A stretch of 64,000 nucleotides of DNA from VBCG01 sp044226535 (GTDB taxonomy: Bacteria > Pseudomonadota > Gammaproteobacteria > Burkholderiales > Casimicrobiaceae), in assembly GCA_044226535.1 (NCBI GenBank), contig JBGAGT010000004.1, forward strand, positions 124,001-188,000. Reading direction: 5' to 3'. A model generated the notes under the pieces. The model did no database searches, was not told where the DNA came from, and was given only the letters and a program-made list of their open reading frames with translations. A program made the translations under genes and the position numbers. This document shows, one piece after another, positions 35,419-43,697 of the stretch. Positions within the stretch are counted from its first letter, which is position 1. Each line of letters starts with the position of its first letter.

Positions 35419-37029
35419 ATGTCGCGCCCGCAGGAAACGCGCGAGCTGTGGATCGCGCTGCGGCTGCCGGCCCTGCCGCTCGAGGTGTTCGCGCGCGGCG
35501 TCGCCGACCCCGCGCAGCCTTTCGCCGTCGTCACCGAGGGCTCGCGCCCGCAGGTGGTGATCGCCAGCCGCGCGGCACGCCGCGCCGGCCTCGCGCCCGG
35601 GCAGGCCGTGGCGACGGCCCTGGCGCTGGCGCCCGGCGTGGCGCTGGTGCCGCGCGACCAAGTGGCCGAGCTCCGCGCGCTGGGCGACCTCGCGACATTC
35701 CTCACCCGCTTCACGCCGCAGGTGTCGCTCGAGCCACCGTGCAGCGTGCTGGCCGCGATCGCGGGGAGCTTGAAGCTCTTCGGCGGCCTCGCCAGGCTCA
35801 CCGCGCTCATCGTCCAGGGCTTCGCCGAACGCGGCCACCGGCCCCGCATGGGCATCGCGCCCACGCCGCTGGCCGCGCATGCGCTGGCGCGTGCCGGCAT
35901 CACGCGCCCGGTGCTCGCGGCGAGCGAACTGCCCGCGCTGCTCGCGCCGCTCCCGCTCGCGATGCTCGACATCGATCCTGCCGCGGCCGCCTTGCTCGCC
36001 GCCGCGGGCGTGCAGGGCTTCGGTGAGCTCGCCGCGTTGCCGCGCGACGCGCTGGCGCGTCGCTGCGGCCCCGGGCTGCCGCTGCTCTGCGACCGCGCGC
36101 TGGGGCTCGCAGCCGACACGCGCAAGCCCTACCAGCCACCGCCGCGCTTCGAAGGACGGCTCGCGCTGCCGGTGCCGGTACACGAGGTCGAGGCGCTGGG
36201 CTTCGCGGCGCATCGCCTGGTGAACGACCTCGCGGCCTGGCTGCTGGCGCGCGGGCTCGGTGCCGAGCGTCTGGATCTCCTGCTGCATCACGAGCCCTTC
36301 CAGCGCAAGCGGCTGGGCACGCCCGCCACCGGGCTCGCCTTCGCACCCGGCAGCCCCTCGCGCAGCGCGGCGCACCTCTTCGGCGTGCTGCGCGAGCGCC
36401 TCGCGCGCATCGTGCTTCCCGCGCCGGTGGAGGCGCTCACGCTGGTGGCCGCGCGCGCTTCGCCCCTGGCGGGACGCAACCTCGACTGGCTTCCGGGCCA
36501 CGAGCGCGATGGCGTCGACATCCCCCTCGCCGACCGCCTGCGGGCGCGCCTGGGCGACGAGGGCATCGGCCAGGTGCTGCCGCACCCCGACCACCGGCCC
36601 GAGCGGGCCTGCAGGATGGGCACGGCGGCCACCGCAGGAAGCAGCGTCCCGCGCGACACGGAGCGCGCGAAGCCCGGGCCGCCGCGCGACGAGGCGCCGC
36701 GGCGTGCATCGCCGCCGCTGCGCCACGGCACGCAGGTCATGCCGCCCGCCGATGCCCACGCCGCCGCCGCGCGGCGATCTGCGCCCCCGGCCCCACGGCC
36801 GGTGTGGCTCCTGCCCGAGCCGCAACCCATCGCCGCGCAGGCCCTTGGCCGCTGGAAGGTGCACGACAAGGATCCCGAGCGCATCGAATCGGGATGGTGG
36901 GACGGGGGCGACGTCCGCCGCGATTACTTCGTCGCGCGATCGCCGTGCGGCGGGCTCGCGTGGATCTACCGCGATCATTCACGCGGCACCGACGACGGCG
37001 ACTGGTTCCTGCACGGCTGGTTCGCCTGA
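35419..37029 (+). CDS. imuB: ImuB, Y-family polymerase-like mutasome hub
   Basis: The product is 536 residues. It has the ImuB/Y-family polymerase layout, starting ELWIALRLPALPLEVFARG, where true Y-family enzymes have the catalytic Asp; here no acidic triad is visible, as expected for ImuB. The helix-hairpin-helix-like region (AAGVQGFGELAALPRDALAR) and little-finger region follow. The C-terminus RSPCGGLAWIYRDHSRGTDD is the conserved ImuB tail. It recruits DnaE2 and the beta clamp for error-prone lesion bypass. The Arg/Pro-rich stretch around residues 400-455 is a variable linker. Confidence 0.92.
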   Translation: MSRPQETRELWIALRLPALPLEVFARGVADPAQPFAVVTEGSRPQVVIASRAARRAGLAPGQAVATALALAPGVALVPRDQVAELRALGDLATFLTRFTPQVSLEPPCSVLAAIAGSLKLFGGLARLTALIVQGFAERGHRPRMGIAPTPLAAHALARAGITRPVLAASELPALLAPLPLAMLDIDPAAAALLAAAGVQGFGELAALPRDALARRCGPGLPLLCDRALGLAADTRKPYQPPPRFEGRLALPVPVHEVEALGFAAHRLVNDLAAWLLARGLGAERLDLLLHHEPFQRKRLGTPATGLAFAPGSPSRSAAHLFGVLRERLARIVLPAPVEALTLVAARASPLAGRNLDWLPGHERDGVDIPLADRLRARLGDEGIGQVLPHPDHRPERACRMGTAATAGSSVPRDTERAKPGPPRDEAPRRASPPLRHGTQVMPPADAHAAAARRSAPPAPRPVWLLPEPQPIAAQALGRWKVHDKDPERIESGWWDGGDVRRDYFVARSPCGGLAWIYRDHSRGTDDGDWFLHGWFA

Positions 37030-37204
37030 GCGGCGGACCCCGCCGCATACGCGTCCGCGCGCGGCCCGCCGTGGCGGCAGCACCTCCACCGGCACCGGCC
37101 GCGCGATCAGCGAGCGTCCGACACCGGAATCATCCTTCGTTCCGCTGGGCAGCGGCCGCCGCTCGCGGAAACATCGCGCTCATCATCACTGCGGAGGCAA
37201 GGCC

Positions 37205-37381
37205 ATGCTGAAATGGGCACTCATATTCGCGATCATCGCCCTGGTCGCCGGGCTGTTCGGCTTCACCGGCATCGCCGCGGGCGCGGCGGGGATCGCCAAG
37301 ATCCTGTTCTTCCTTGCCGTCGCGATCTTCGTCGTGTTCCTGGTGCTGGCGCTGTTCGCGGGCAGGAAGCTCACCGAATGA
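37205..37381 (+). CDS. DUF1328 (YtjA-like) small membrane protein
   Basis: The product is 58 residues with two membrane helices and only short polar ends: MLKWALIFAIIALVAGLFGF, then a second helix and the tail FAGRKLTE. This is the DUF1328/YtjA pattern, common and uncharacterised, often stress-linked. GGAGG lies before the ATG. The 175 bp after imuB upstream of it hold no other feature I recognise. Confidence 0.88.
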   Translation: MLKWALIFAIIALVAGLFGFTGIAAGAAGIAKILFFLAVAIFVVFLVLALFAGRKLTE

Positions 37382-37423
37382 CGCGAAGCGGCGGGACGCG
37401 CGAGCCGCGCGTCCCCGCCGCGC

Positions 37424-38197
37424 TCAGATGCCTGCGTACCACTGGTAGCCCTGGTCCTCCCAGTAGCCGCCGCGCCCTCCCTCGATGTGGGCGAAGCTCT
37501 CGACGAGCTCGAGGCGCATCACGTACTTGGCGTGCTTGTAGCCGAGCTGGCGCTCGACGCGCAGGCGCAGCGGCGCGCCATTGGCCACCGGCAGCGGCGC
37601 GCCGTTAAGCTCGTACGCCAGGATGGTCTGCTCGTGGTACGCGTCGTCGAAGTCGATGCTCTCGTAGTAGAGGGCGGTGCCGTCCTCTTCCATCGGGTCG
37701 GCGCAGTGGAACACCACGTAGCGCGCCGAAGGCGCGGGCCGCGCGGCATCGAGGATGGCCGACAGGCGCGCGCCCTTCCACTGCGCGATGGCGCTCCAGC
37801 CTTCGACGCAGTCGTGGCGCGTGATCTGGGATCGCGACGGCAGCGCGCGCAGCGCCTCGAGCGAGTACTCGCCGCGGTTCGCGACCAGGCCGTCGACGAC
37901 CAGCCGGTAGCCCGCGAAGCCGTCGTCGACCATCGCGTCGTATTCCTCGGTGCCGGGGTCCGCGGTACCGTTGCTGCGGAAGCTCGGCGAGCGCGCTTCG
38001 GGCGGGAATTCCGCGGCCATCGCCTTGCGGCCGACGAGCTTGGCGGCGCCTTCCGACAACCCCTCCGCCTTGCCGAGCAGCGCGGGGAACCACGTGCTCT
38101 GCGAAAGCCTCTCGCAACCGGCGAGCGAGGTCGCGCCTGCCACTCCGAGCGCGCGCGCGAGGAAGCGGCGGCGCTTGCGGCGATCACCGAGCTTCAT
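37424..38197 (-). CDS. Tat-exported molybdopterin-dependent oxidoreductase lipoprotein (MsrP/sulfite-oxidase fold)
   Basis: The product is 257 residues. The N-terminus carries a twin-arginine signal (RRKRRRFLARALG) that ends in the lipobox LAGC (Cys28). The sulfite-oxidase-fold domain contains TRHDCVEGWSAIAQWKG with the Mo-ligating cysteine, and YESIDFDDAYHEQTILAYEL and ERQLGYKHAKYVMRLELVE. The homologue MsrP repairs oxidised methionine in the periplasm, but the substrate here is open. The start at 38197 has GGAGG upstream. It overlaps the upstream cytochrome b gene by 14 bp, so electrons probably reach it from that membrane partner. Confidence 0.85.
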   Translation of the reverse strand: MKLGDRRKRRRFLARALGVAGATSLAGCERLSQSTWFPALLGKAEGLSEGAAKLVGRKAMAAEFPPEARSPSFRSNGTADPGTEEYDAMVDDGFAGYRLVVDGLVANRGEYSLEALRALPSRSQITRHDCVEGWSAIAQWKGARLSAILDAARPAPSARYVVFHCADPMEEDGTALYYESIDFDDAYHEQTILAYELNGAPLPVANGAPLRLRVERQLGYKHAKYVMRLELVESFAHIEGGRGGYWEDQGYQWYAGI

Positions 38198-39041
38198 GGC
38201 TTGCCTCCGCAGGCGCCGTGGCGCGCGGTACACGGTAGCGCCCGGTGATCATCGAGCGCAGGTTGTTCCACAGCCCGGTGACGATCACCTCGAACACATG
38301 CACCAGCACGAAGGCGACGATCAGCCAGGCGCAGATGAAGTGGATGGTGCGAGCCGATTGCCGGCCGCCGAACAGCTCCACCCAGCCGGGCCACACGCCG
38401 TTCATCCAGGGCGACAGGCCGAGGCCCATCAGGATGGTGAGCGGCAGCAGCACGAAGATCACCGCGAGGTAGGCGAATTTCTGCAGGACGTTGTAGCGCG
38501 TCGCGGCTTCTCCGGTGGGATGCCGGAACCGCAGGTGATCGACGATCGAGCGCCCGATGCCCGCGAGGTCCCTGCGCGTCGGCGCGAGGTCGCGCGCGAG
38601 GTGCCGCGAGCCGATGGCATAGAGGACATAGGCGAGGCCGTTGAGCACCAGCACCCAGGCGAAGAAGAAATGCCAGGCGCGCGACATCGACAGCCACAGG
38701 CTGTCGGGGATTGTCAGCCACCAGGGGAAGCCGCGAACGGAACGCTGGCCGCCGGGCCCGCGCGACACGCCCAGCACGCCGTCGGTGACGAAGCTGTGGC
38801 CCAGCACCGTGGTGACGCCGAGGACCTCGCCGGAAGGCATCTCCTTCGCGCCCATCACCAGCACCGGCGGCCGGCCGGTGTACGACGACTGGCCCCAGTA
38901 CAGCGCCGGGTGGGCGTTGAAGATGCCGAGCCCGCTCATCAGCAGCGCGGTCAGCGCGACGACGTTGATCCAGTGCATCACGCGTACGGCGCGGGCATGG
39001 CGCTGGTAGAGCTCGCTGTCGTCGGTGGCGGGGGCTGGCAT
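38184..39041 (-). CDS. Cytochrome b561-family membrane electron donor
   Basis: The product is 285 residues with four to five membrane helices. Haem-ligand histidines stand in RVMHWINVVALTALLMSG, SRAWHFFFAWVLVLNG and ARTIHFICAWLIVAFVLVHV, the pattern of cytochrome b561/NiFe-hydrogenase b subunits. GGAAGGA precedes the ATG at 39041. It is upstream of, and overlaps, the molybdopterin lipoprotein gene and should pass quinol electrons to it. This differs from the YedZ-type partner of E. coli MsrP. Confidence 0.85.
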   Translation of the reverse strand: MPAPATDDSELYQRHARAVRVMHWINVVALTALLMSGLGIFNAHPALYWGQSSYTGRPPVLVMGAKEMPSGEVLGVTTVLGHSFVTDGVLGVSRGPGGQRSVRGFPWWLTIPDSLWLSMSRAWHFFFAWVLVLNGLAYVLYAIGSRHLARDLAPTRRDLAGIGRSIVDHLRFRHPTGEAATRYNVLQKFAYLAVIFVLLPLTILMGLGLSPWMNGVWPGWVELFGGRQSARTIHFICAWLIVAFVLVHVFEVIVTGLWNNLRSMITGRYRVPRATAPAEASHEAR

Positions 39042-39108
39042 GGTCCTTCCCAAGCTCGTGGAACTGTAGCACCGGTCGCGCGGCACCCCGGCGACCTTAC
39101 AATGGCGC

Positions 39109-40125
39109 GTGAACGCCGGGCATCCCTCCGAGCATCCCTCCGCACATCCCTATTCGGCGCTGACACCCGACGTGGTGCTCGACGCCGTCGAGGCCGCCGG
39201 CGCGCGCAGCGACGGCCGCCTGGTCGCGCTGGGCAGCTACGAGAACCGCGTCTACCAGGTGATGCGCGAGGACGCACCCCCGCTGGTCGCGAAGTTCTAC
39301 CGGCCCGGCCGCTGGAGCGACGCGCAGATCGACGAGGAGCACGCCTTCGTCGCCGAGCTCGCCGCGCGAGAAATACCCGTGGCGGCGCCCATCGCCGTCG
39401 GGGGTCAGACACGGCTCGCCATCGCCGGGTTCCGCTACGTGCTCTATCCGAAGCTCGGGGGCCGCCCGCCCGAGCTCGACCGCGACGATGTGCTCACCTG
39501 GCTCGGCCGCTTCCTCGCGCGCATCCACGCCGTCGGCGCGTCGAGGCCCTTCGAGCACCGCCCCGCGCTCACGCCCGCGACCTTCGGCGACGAGCCGTTC
39601 GCCTTCATCCTGGGCGGGGGCTTTGTCCCGCCCGACCTCGTCGAGCCCTACCGCGCGGTCGGCGAAGCCGCGCTCGCCGGCGTGCGCCGCGCGTTCGCAC
39701 GCGCGGGCCCGCTGTCCACCATCCGCGTGCACGGCGACGTGCATGCCGGCAACGTGCTGTGGTCGATCGCCAATACCGGCGCCGGCCCGCATTTCGTCGA
39801 CTTCGACGACACCCGCACCGCGCCGGCGGTGCAGGACCTGTGGATGCTGCTGTCGGGCGAGCGCGAGGCCCGCGAGCAGCAGCTGCGCACGCTGCTCGCG
39901 GGCTACGAGCAGTTCCGCGACTTCGACCGGCGCGAGCTCCTGGTGGTCGAGGCGCTGCGCACGCTACGCCTCATCCACTACGCGGCGTGGATCGCCGAGC
40001 GCTGGGGCGACCCCGCCTTCCCCGCCGCCTTCCCCTGGTTCGGCACGCAGCGCTACTGGCAGGACCGCATCCTCGAGCTGCGCGAGCAGGTGGCGGCGAT
40101 GGACGAGGAGCCGCTGGCGAGCTGA
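39109..40125 (+). CDS. srkA: Stress response Ser/Thr kinase A (SrkA/YihE-like)
   Basis: The product is 338 residues. The N-terminal lobe has GSYENRVYQVMRED and LVAKFYRPGRWSDAQIDEEH with the ATP lysine. The catalytic loop is RVHGDVHAGNVLW and the metal-binding Asp is in HFVDFDDTR. This is the SrkA/RdoA branch of the aminoglycoside-phosphotransferase-like kinases, linked to stress survival through phosphorylation of unknown targets. GTG at 39109 is the start in frame; the ATG at 39102 is out of frame. A short TTGCGC hairpin follows the stop. Confidence 0.9.
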   Translation: MNAGHPSEHPSAHPYSALTPDVVLDAVEAAGARSDGRLVALGSYENRVYQVMREDAPPLVAKFYRPGRWSDAQIDEEHAFVAELAAREIPVAAPIAVGGQTRLAIAGFRYVLYPKLGGRPPELDRDDVLTWLGRFLARIHAVGASRPFEHRPALTPATFGDEPFAFILGGGFVPPDLVEPYRAVGEAALAGVRRAFARAGPLSTIRVHGDVHAGNVLWSIANTGAGPHFVDFDDTRTAPAVQDLWMLLSGEREAREQQLRTLLAGYEQFRDFDRRELLVVEALRTLRLIHYAAWIAERWGDPAFPAAFPWFGTQRYWQDRILELREQVAAMDEEPLAS

Positions 40126-40270
40126 GCGGTCGCGCATTGCGCCAGGGCGCAAGCGCCGTTCGGGACGGGTTTCGACGCGTTCGCGGACCCCCAGGCGCGT
40201 TCGCCGAATCGCGCTGGCCGCGCAAGACGGTGCTTCCTAGAGTGCGACGAACCTGCCAAACGGGGGTTCC

Positions 40271-41323
40271 ATGGCACTCCGGCCCGCATCCCGCCTTGCC
40301 ACTGCGCTCGCGCTGTGCGCCTGCGCGCACACGCCGCACGCATACGGCGCTCCCGTCCTCGCCACCGAGTTCTACGACCTCGCGTCCGACCGCTATTTCG
40401 TCACCACCAACCCGCTCGAGCTCGGCCTCCTCGGCAGCAACGGCCCGTTTCGGTACTGGTACCTGACGGGCACGCGCTACTACGTCGAGTCCGAGCCCGC
40501 TCCCGGCACCGTCCCGGTGTGCCGCTTCTTCAGCACCGCCTTCGGCAGGCCCACGCACTTCTTCACGTCGGACCCGGCCGAGTGCGAAAGCCTCAGGCAC
40601 GACCCGCGGATCATCGACGAAGGGGTGGCGTTCCATGCGCCGGTCCCCGGTGCCGCCGGCCGCTGCGCCGCCGGGACCACGCCCGTCTATCGGCTCTACA
40701 GCGGCCGCTACGACGGCTCGCCGAGCCACGTGTACACGCCCATCGAGGCGCGCGCCGCGCGCTTCGAGGCGCACGGCTTCGTCCGCGAGCGCGTCGAGTT
40801 CTGCGTGCCGACGTCGGCCGGCATCGCGCAGGCCAGGACCGCGCAACTCGCGGGCACGACGTGGCGGATTCCCGGCCCCACCGGTGATCCCGGCGACCAG
40901 CAGCCGGGCGACGCGACGCTCGCCTTCGCAGGGCCCCCGTCGTCGCAACCCATCGACACCGGCGCGATGACCTTCGCCATGACTTCGGCATTCCCGTATT
41001 TCTACTACGCCACTCGCCAATCACCTTCCCGGTACTGGCCGACCATCGAGTCGGCGATGGGATGGAATCCGCTCACCCAGCAATACGAGGGATTCGAAGC
41101 GGCCTTCGGCTGGTACTGGGACACCGGCGACACCATCGGCGGCCGTTATGTCGTCGACTGGAAAGGCGGGGACACGGCGAGCAGCTGCCACTGGAACCTC
41201 GACCTCAATCGCGGCTTTCTGGACGACATCCGTCCCGACGCCCATCCGCTGCAACCGATGATCCTGCGCAACCTGTATTTCGTGGATTGCGGACCCGCAC
41301 GGGTCGCGGCCACCACGGATTGA
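40271..41323 (+). CDS. Secreted protein of a local paralogous family, DUF5648-like (copy 1)
   Basis: The product is 350 residues with a signal peptide of about 28 residues. The mature part begins ATEFYDLASDRYFVTTNPLE and contains VPVCRFFSTAFGRPTHFFT and PVYRLYSGRYDGSPSHVYT, two copies of a repeat resembling DUF5648 (vyrlynp..HfyT). Each is followed by a (Y/V)EG-like FxVP block. The C-terminal third has MGWNPLTQQYEGF and a VVDW strand. The paralogues at 41337 and 42569 share all of these. The function is unknown; secreted and probably protein- or ligand-binding. Confidence 0.75.
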   Translation: MALRPASRLATALALCACAHTPHAYGAPVLATEFYDLASDRYFVTTNPLELGLLGSNGPFRYWYLTGTRYYVESEPAPGTVPVCRFFSTAFGRPTHFFTSDPAECESLRHDPRIIDEGVAFHAPVPGAAGRCAAGTTPVYRLYSGRYDGSPSHVYTPIEARAARFEAHGFVRERVEFCVPTSAGIAQARTAQLAGTTWRIPGPTGDPGDQQPGDATLAFAGPPSSQPIDTGAMTFAMTSAFPYFYYATRQSPSRYWPTIESAMGWNPLTQQYEGFEAAFGWYWDTGDTIGGRYVVDWKGGDTASSCHWNLDLNRGFLDDIRPDAHPLQPMILRNLYFVDCGPARVAATTD

Positions 41324-41336
41324 TCGAGGAGATTCC

Positions 41337-42356
41337 ATGCGCCCGTCACGCCTCATGACGCTGGCCTTGGCGGCCCTGGGCATCGCGCTGGCCGCCACGA
41401 CCACGATGGCCGCCGAGGTCGTCGCGGTCGAGTTCTACAGCCCGGCCAGCAACCGCTACTTCATCACCGCCAACCCCGGCGAGATCGGACTGCTGGGCAA
41501 GGGCGCCTTCGCGGACTGGTACCGCACCGGTGGCACGTTCCACGTCGATGACGCGCCGGGCGACGGCCTCGTCCCCGTCTGCCGCTTCTACAGCGACCGG
41601 TTCGGCGTGCCGACGCATTTCTACACGGCCGACGCCGGGGAGTGCGCCACCGTGAAGGCCTATCCCCAGGTCACCTACGAAGGCATCGCGTTCTACACGC
41701 CTGCCCTGGTCCACGGCGAGTGCCCCGCGGGCACGCTTGGCCTCGCGAGATACTTCAGCAACAGCTACGACGGCTCGCCCAATCACGTCTATGCGGCGAC
41801 GAGCAAACGCATCGACACGCTGGTCGAGGCCGGCTTCACCGACGAAGGCATCGGGTTCTGCGTGCCGCTCCTCGATCCCTTCGATCCCGCCAAGGTGTCG
41901 ATCGTCGCCGAGAGCCGCTGGGACCTGCCCCTTTTCGACACCTACCAGCTTTACGACCCCCTCGACCCCGAGATCGTCGTCGCGCCGCACGTGGCGAGCC
42001 TCGTGTTCACGGGCCCCGTACTCACGGCGGAGCCTGCCTTGTCGCGTGTCCGGGGCTTCAATCCCTGGTTCACCTACTTCGTCTACGAAGCCACGCAATA
42101 TGCCAGCGAGGCAGCGCTGGGTTGGAATCCGTTCTTCGGACGCTACGAGGCAAACGTCTACTGGGGCGACCGGTTCGATCCCTTCGACGCCATCGGCGCG
42201 GCCTTCGTGTTCGACTGGTCGCCAGGCTCTCCCCTGGAGAGCTGCGCACGGCCGATCGTCCTCGACTATCGCAAGACGCCCGGCGACCGGCCGCATCTCG
42301 AGACCTTCCTGCAGCGTGCCGACGTGGAGACCTGCGGGCCCGGGAGCAAGCGATGA
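41337..42356 (+). CDS. Secreted protein of a local paralogous family, DUF5648-like (copy 2)
   Basis: The product is 339 residues with a signal peptide ending near residue 29. It repeats the plan of copy 1: VAVEFYSPASNRYFITANPG, VPVCRFYSDRFGVPTHFYT, a YDGSPNHVYAATSKR block, FCVPLLDPF and LGWNPFFGRYEAN. It starts 13 bp after copy 1 and has GAGGAG just before ATG, so it is probably in the same operon. Function unknown. Confidence 0.75.
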   Translation: MRPSRLMTLALAALGIALAATTTMAAEVVAVEFYSPASNRYFITANPGEIGLLGKGAFADWYRTGGTFHVDDAPGDGLVPVCRFYSDRFGVPTHFYTADAGECATVKAYPQVTYEGIAFYTPALVHGECPAGTLGLARYFSNSYDGSPNHVYAATSKRIDTLVEAGFTDEGIGFCVPLLDPFDPAKVSIVAESRWDLPLFDTYQLYDPLDPEIVVAPHVASLVFTGPVLTAEPALSRVRGFNPWFTYFVYEATQYASEAALGWNPFFGRYEANVYWGDRFDPFDAIGAAFVFDWSPGSPLESCARPIVLDYRKTPGDRPHLETFLQRADVETCGPGSKR

Positions 42357-42368
42357 ACATCAGGGTGA

Positions 42369-42521
42369 AATCGCTGGAAGCTGGGCGATCCGGACTGGTT
42401 CCCGGTGGTCTTCGGATGGAATCCGTACAACAATACGTTCGACGCCGTCGACGCGCGCTACACCTCCATGCCGTCCGAGGGCGAAATCGTCGGGTCGCTG
42501 AAAACGGCGCCCAATCGCTAG
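42369..42521 (+). pseudogene. C-terminal remnant of a fourth paralogue
   Basis: A frame with no start codon of its own reads WKLGDPDWFPVVFGWNPYN and then NTFDAVDARYT up to TAG at 42519. FGWNPYNNTFDAV matches MGWNPLTQQYEGF, LGWNPFFGRYEAN and LGWGPFTNEYEAV near the C-termini of the three intact copies. Only about 50 residues survive; the signal peptide and repeats are missing. It lies between copies 2 and 3 and is best read as a decayed tandem duplicate. Confidence 0.65.
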
Positions 42522-42568
42522 CCCGAAGGCTCGCGGGCTCGCGCGCCACTACATTGCCGGGAGGTTTC

Positions 42569-43678
42569 ATGAATCGCCACCGAACGTTTTCACGCGCCCT
42601 GGGCATCGCCGCATTCGCGGCCTGCACTGCTCCGGCGCTGGCGGCGCAGGTCGCCGCCGTCGAGTTCTACGACCTTGTGCAGGACCGTTACCTCGTCACC
42701 GCCAATGCCGCCGAGATCGCATCGTTCGGCGGCGGTGCGCTCGCCTCGTTCTATCGCAGCGGCACGCTGTACGCCGTCGACGACGCCCCCCGAGCCGGCC
42801 TCGCGCCGGTGTGCCGGTTCGCGAGCGTCACCGATGGGACGCCCGACCACCTGTATACGGCCAGCGCCCCGGAATGCGAGACCTTGAAGGCCATCCCCGG
42901 CTTCACCTACGAGGGAATCGCGTTCTATTCCCCTGTCCCCGACGCGCAAGGACAGTGCGGCGCGAACACCTCGCCGGTCTATCGCCTGTACAGCAGCACC
43001 TACGACGGCGCGCCGATGCACGTCTACACGCCCTACCCCGCGCGCTTGCCGCTGCTCGAGGGCCTCGGCTTCGCCGTCGAGCGCGTGGAGTTCTGCGTGC
43101 CGACGTCGATGGACATCGCCGAGTTCAACTCCCACCAGGTCGACAACAGCTATTGGCGGCTGACCGGGTGGTGGGCCGGACCGCATCCGCCGGTGCCGCC
43201 GACCGACACGGGCACCAACACCGCGCTGTACTTCTACGGCACCGCGCGCCTGCGCATCGCGTCGGACGCCGATCACGGCATCCAGGACTTCCTGAGCTCG
43301 GCCAGCCCCTTCTTCATCGACCGCTCGGCCGACTACTACGACGGGCCGTTCTTCCAGACGCTCGGGTGGGGTCCGTTCACCAATGAATACGAGGCGGTCC
43401 GGGTCCAGTACAACGAGGCGAGCAAGACCGGCGACATCATCGGCGGGGCGTACGCGATCGTATGGACCTCGGGGAGCGACGCCCAGTCGTGCGCACGCCA
43501 GGTGCTGCTCAACCGCGGCGACGATCCCACCGGCCTCGAGGTCCACCCCTTCCAGCCGCTGCTGATCGTCAATCGCTTCGTGGTCTGCGCACCCGCGCAA
43601 AAGCTCGACCTGCCGACGGCGCCCCACGACACGCCGAGGGCGCCGCGCGGGCCGCCGCTGTCGATGGCACCGAGCTGA
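42569..43678 (+). CDS. Secreted protein of a local paralogous family, DUF5648-like (copy 3)
   Basis: The product is 369 residues with a signal peptide ending ALAA (about residue 26). It contains VAAVEFYDLVQDRYLVTANA, APVCRFASVTDGTPDHLYT, YRLYSSTYDGAPMHVYTPY and FCVPTSMDIAEF, then LGWGPFTNEYEAV. GGGAGG precedes the ATG. The last 20 residues are Pro/Arg-rich. It ends 19 bp from the convergent carboxypeptidase gene. Function unknown. Confidence 0.75.
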   Translation: MNRHRTFSRALGIAAFAACTAPALAAQVAAVEFYDLVQDRYLVTANAAEIASFGGGALASFYRSGTLYAVDDAPRAGLAPVCRFASVTDGTPDHLYTASAPECETLKAIPGFTYEGIAFYSPVPDAQGQCGANTSPVYRLYSSTYDGAPMHVYTPYPARLPLLEGLGFAVERVEFCVPTSMDIAEFNSHQVDNSYWRLTGWWAGPHPPVPPTDTGTNTALYFYGTARLRIASDADHGIQDFLSSASPFFIDRSADYYDGPFFQTLGWGPFTNEYEAVRVQYNEASKTGDIIGGAYAIVWTSGSDAQSCARQVLLNRGDDPTGLEVHPFQPLLIVNRFVVCAPAQKLDLPTAPHDTPRAPRGPPLSMAPS

Positions 43679-43697
43679 TCCTTCAGGCCGGCGGGCG

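Noticed and set aside
40137..40152. Intrinsic terminator after the srkA-like gene
   Set aside because: A six-base stem is visible but the loop is tight and there is no T-run, so the evidence is too weak for a feature.
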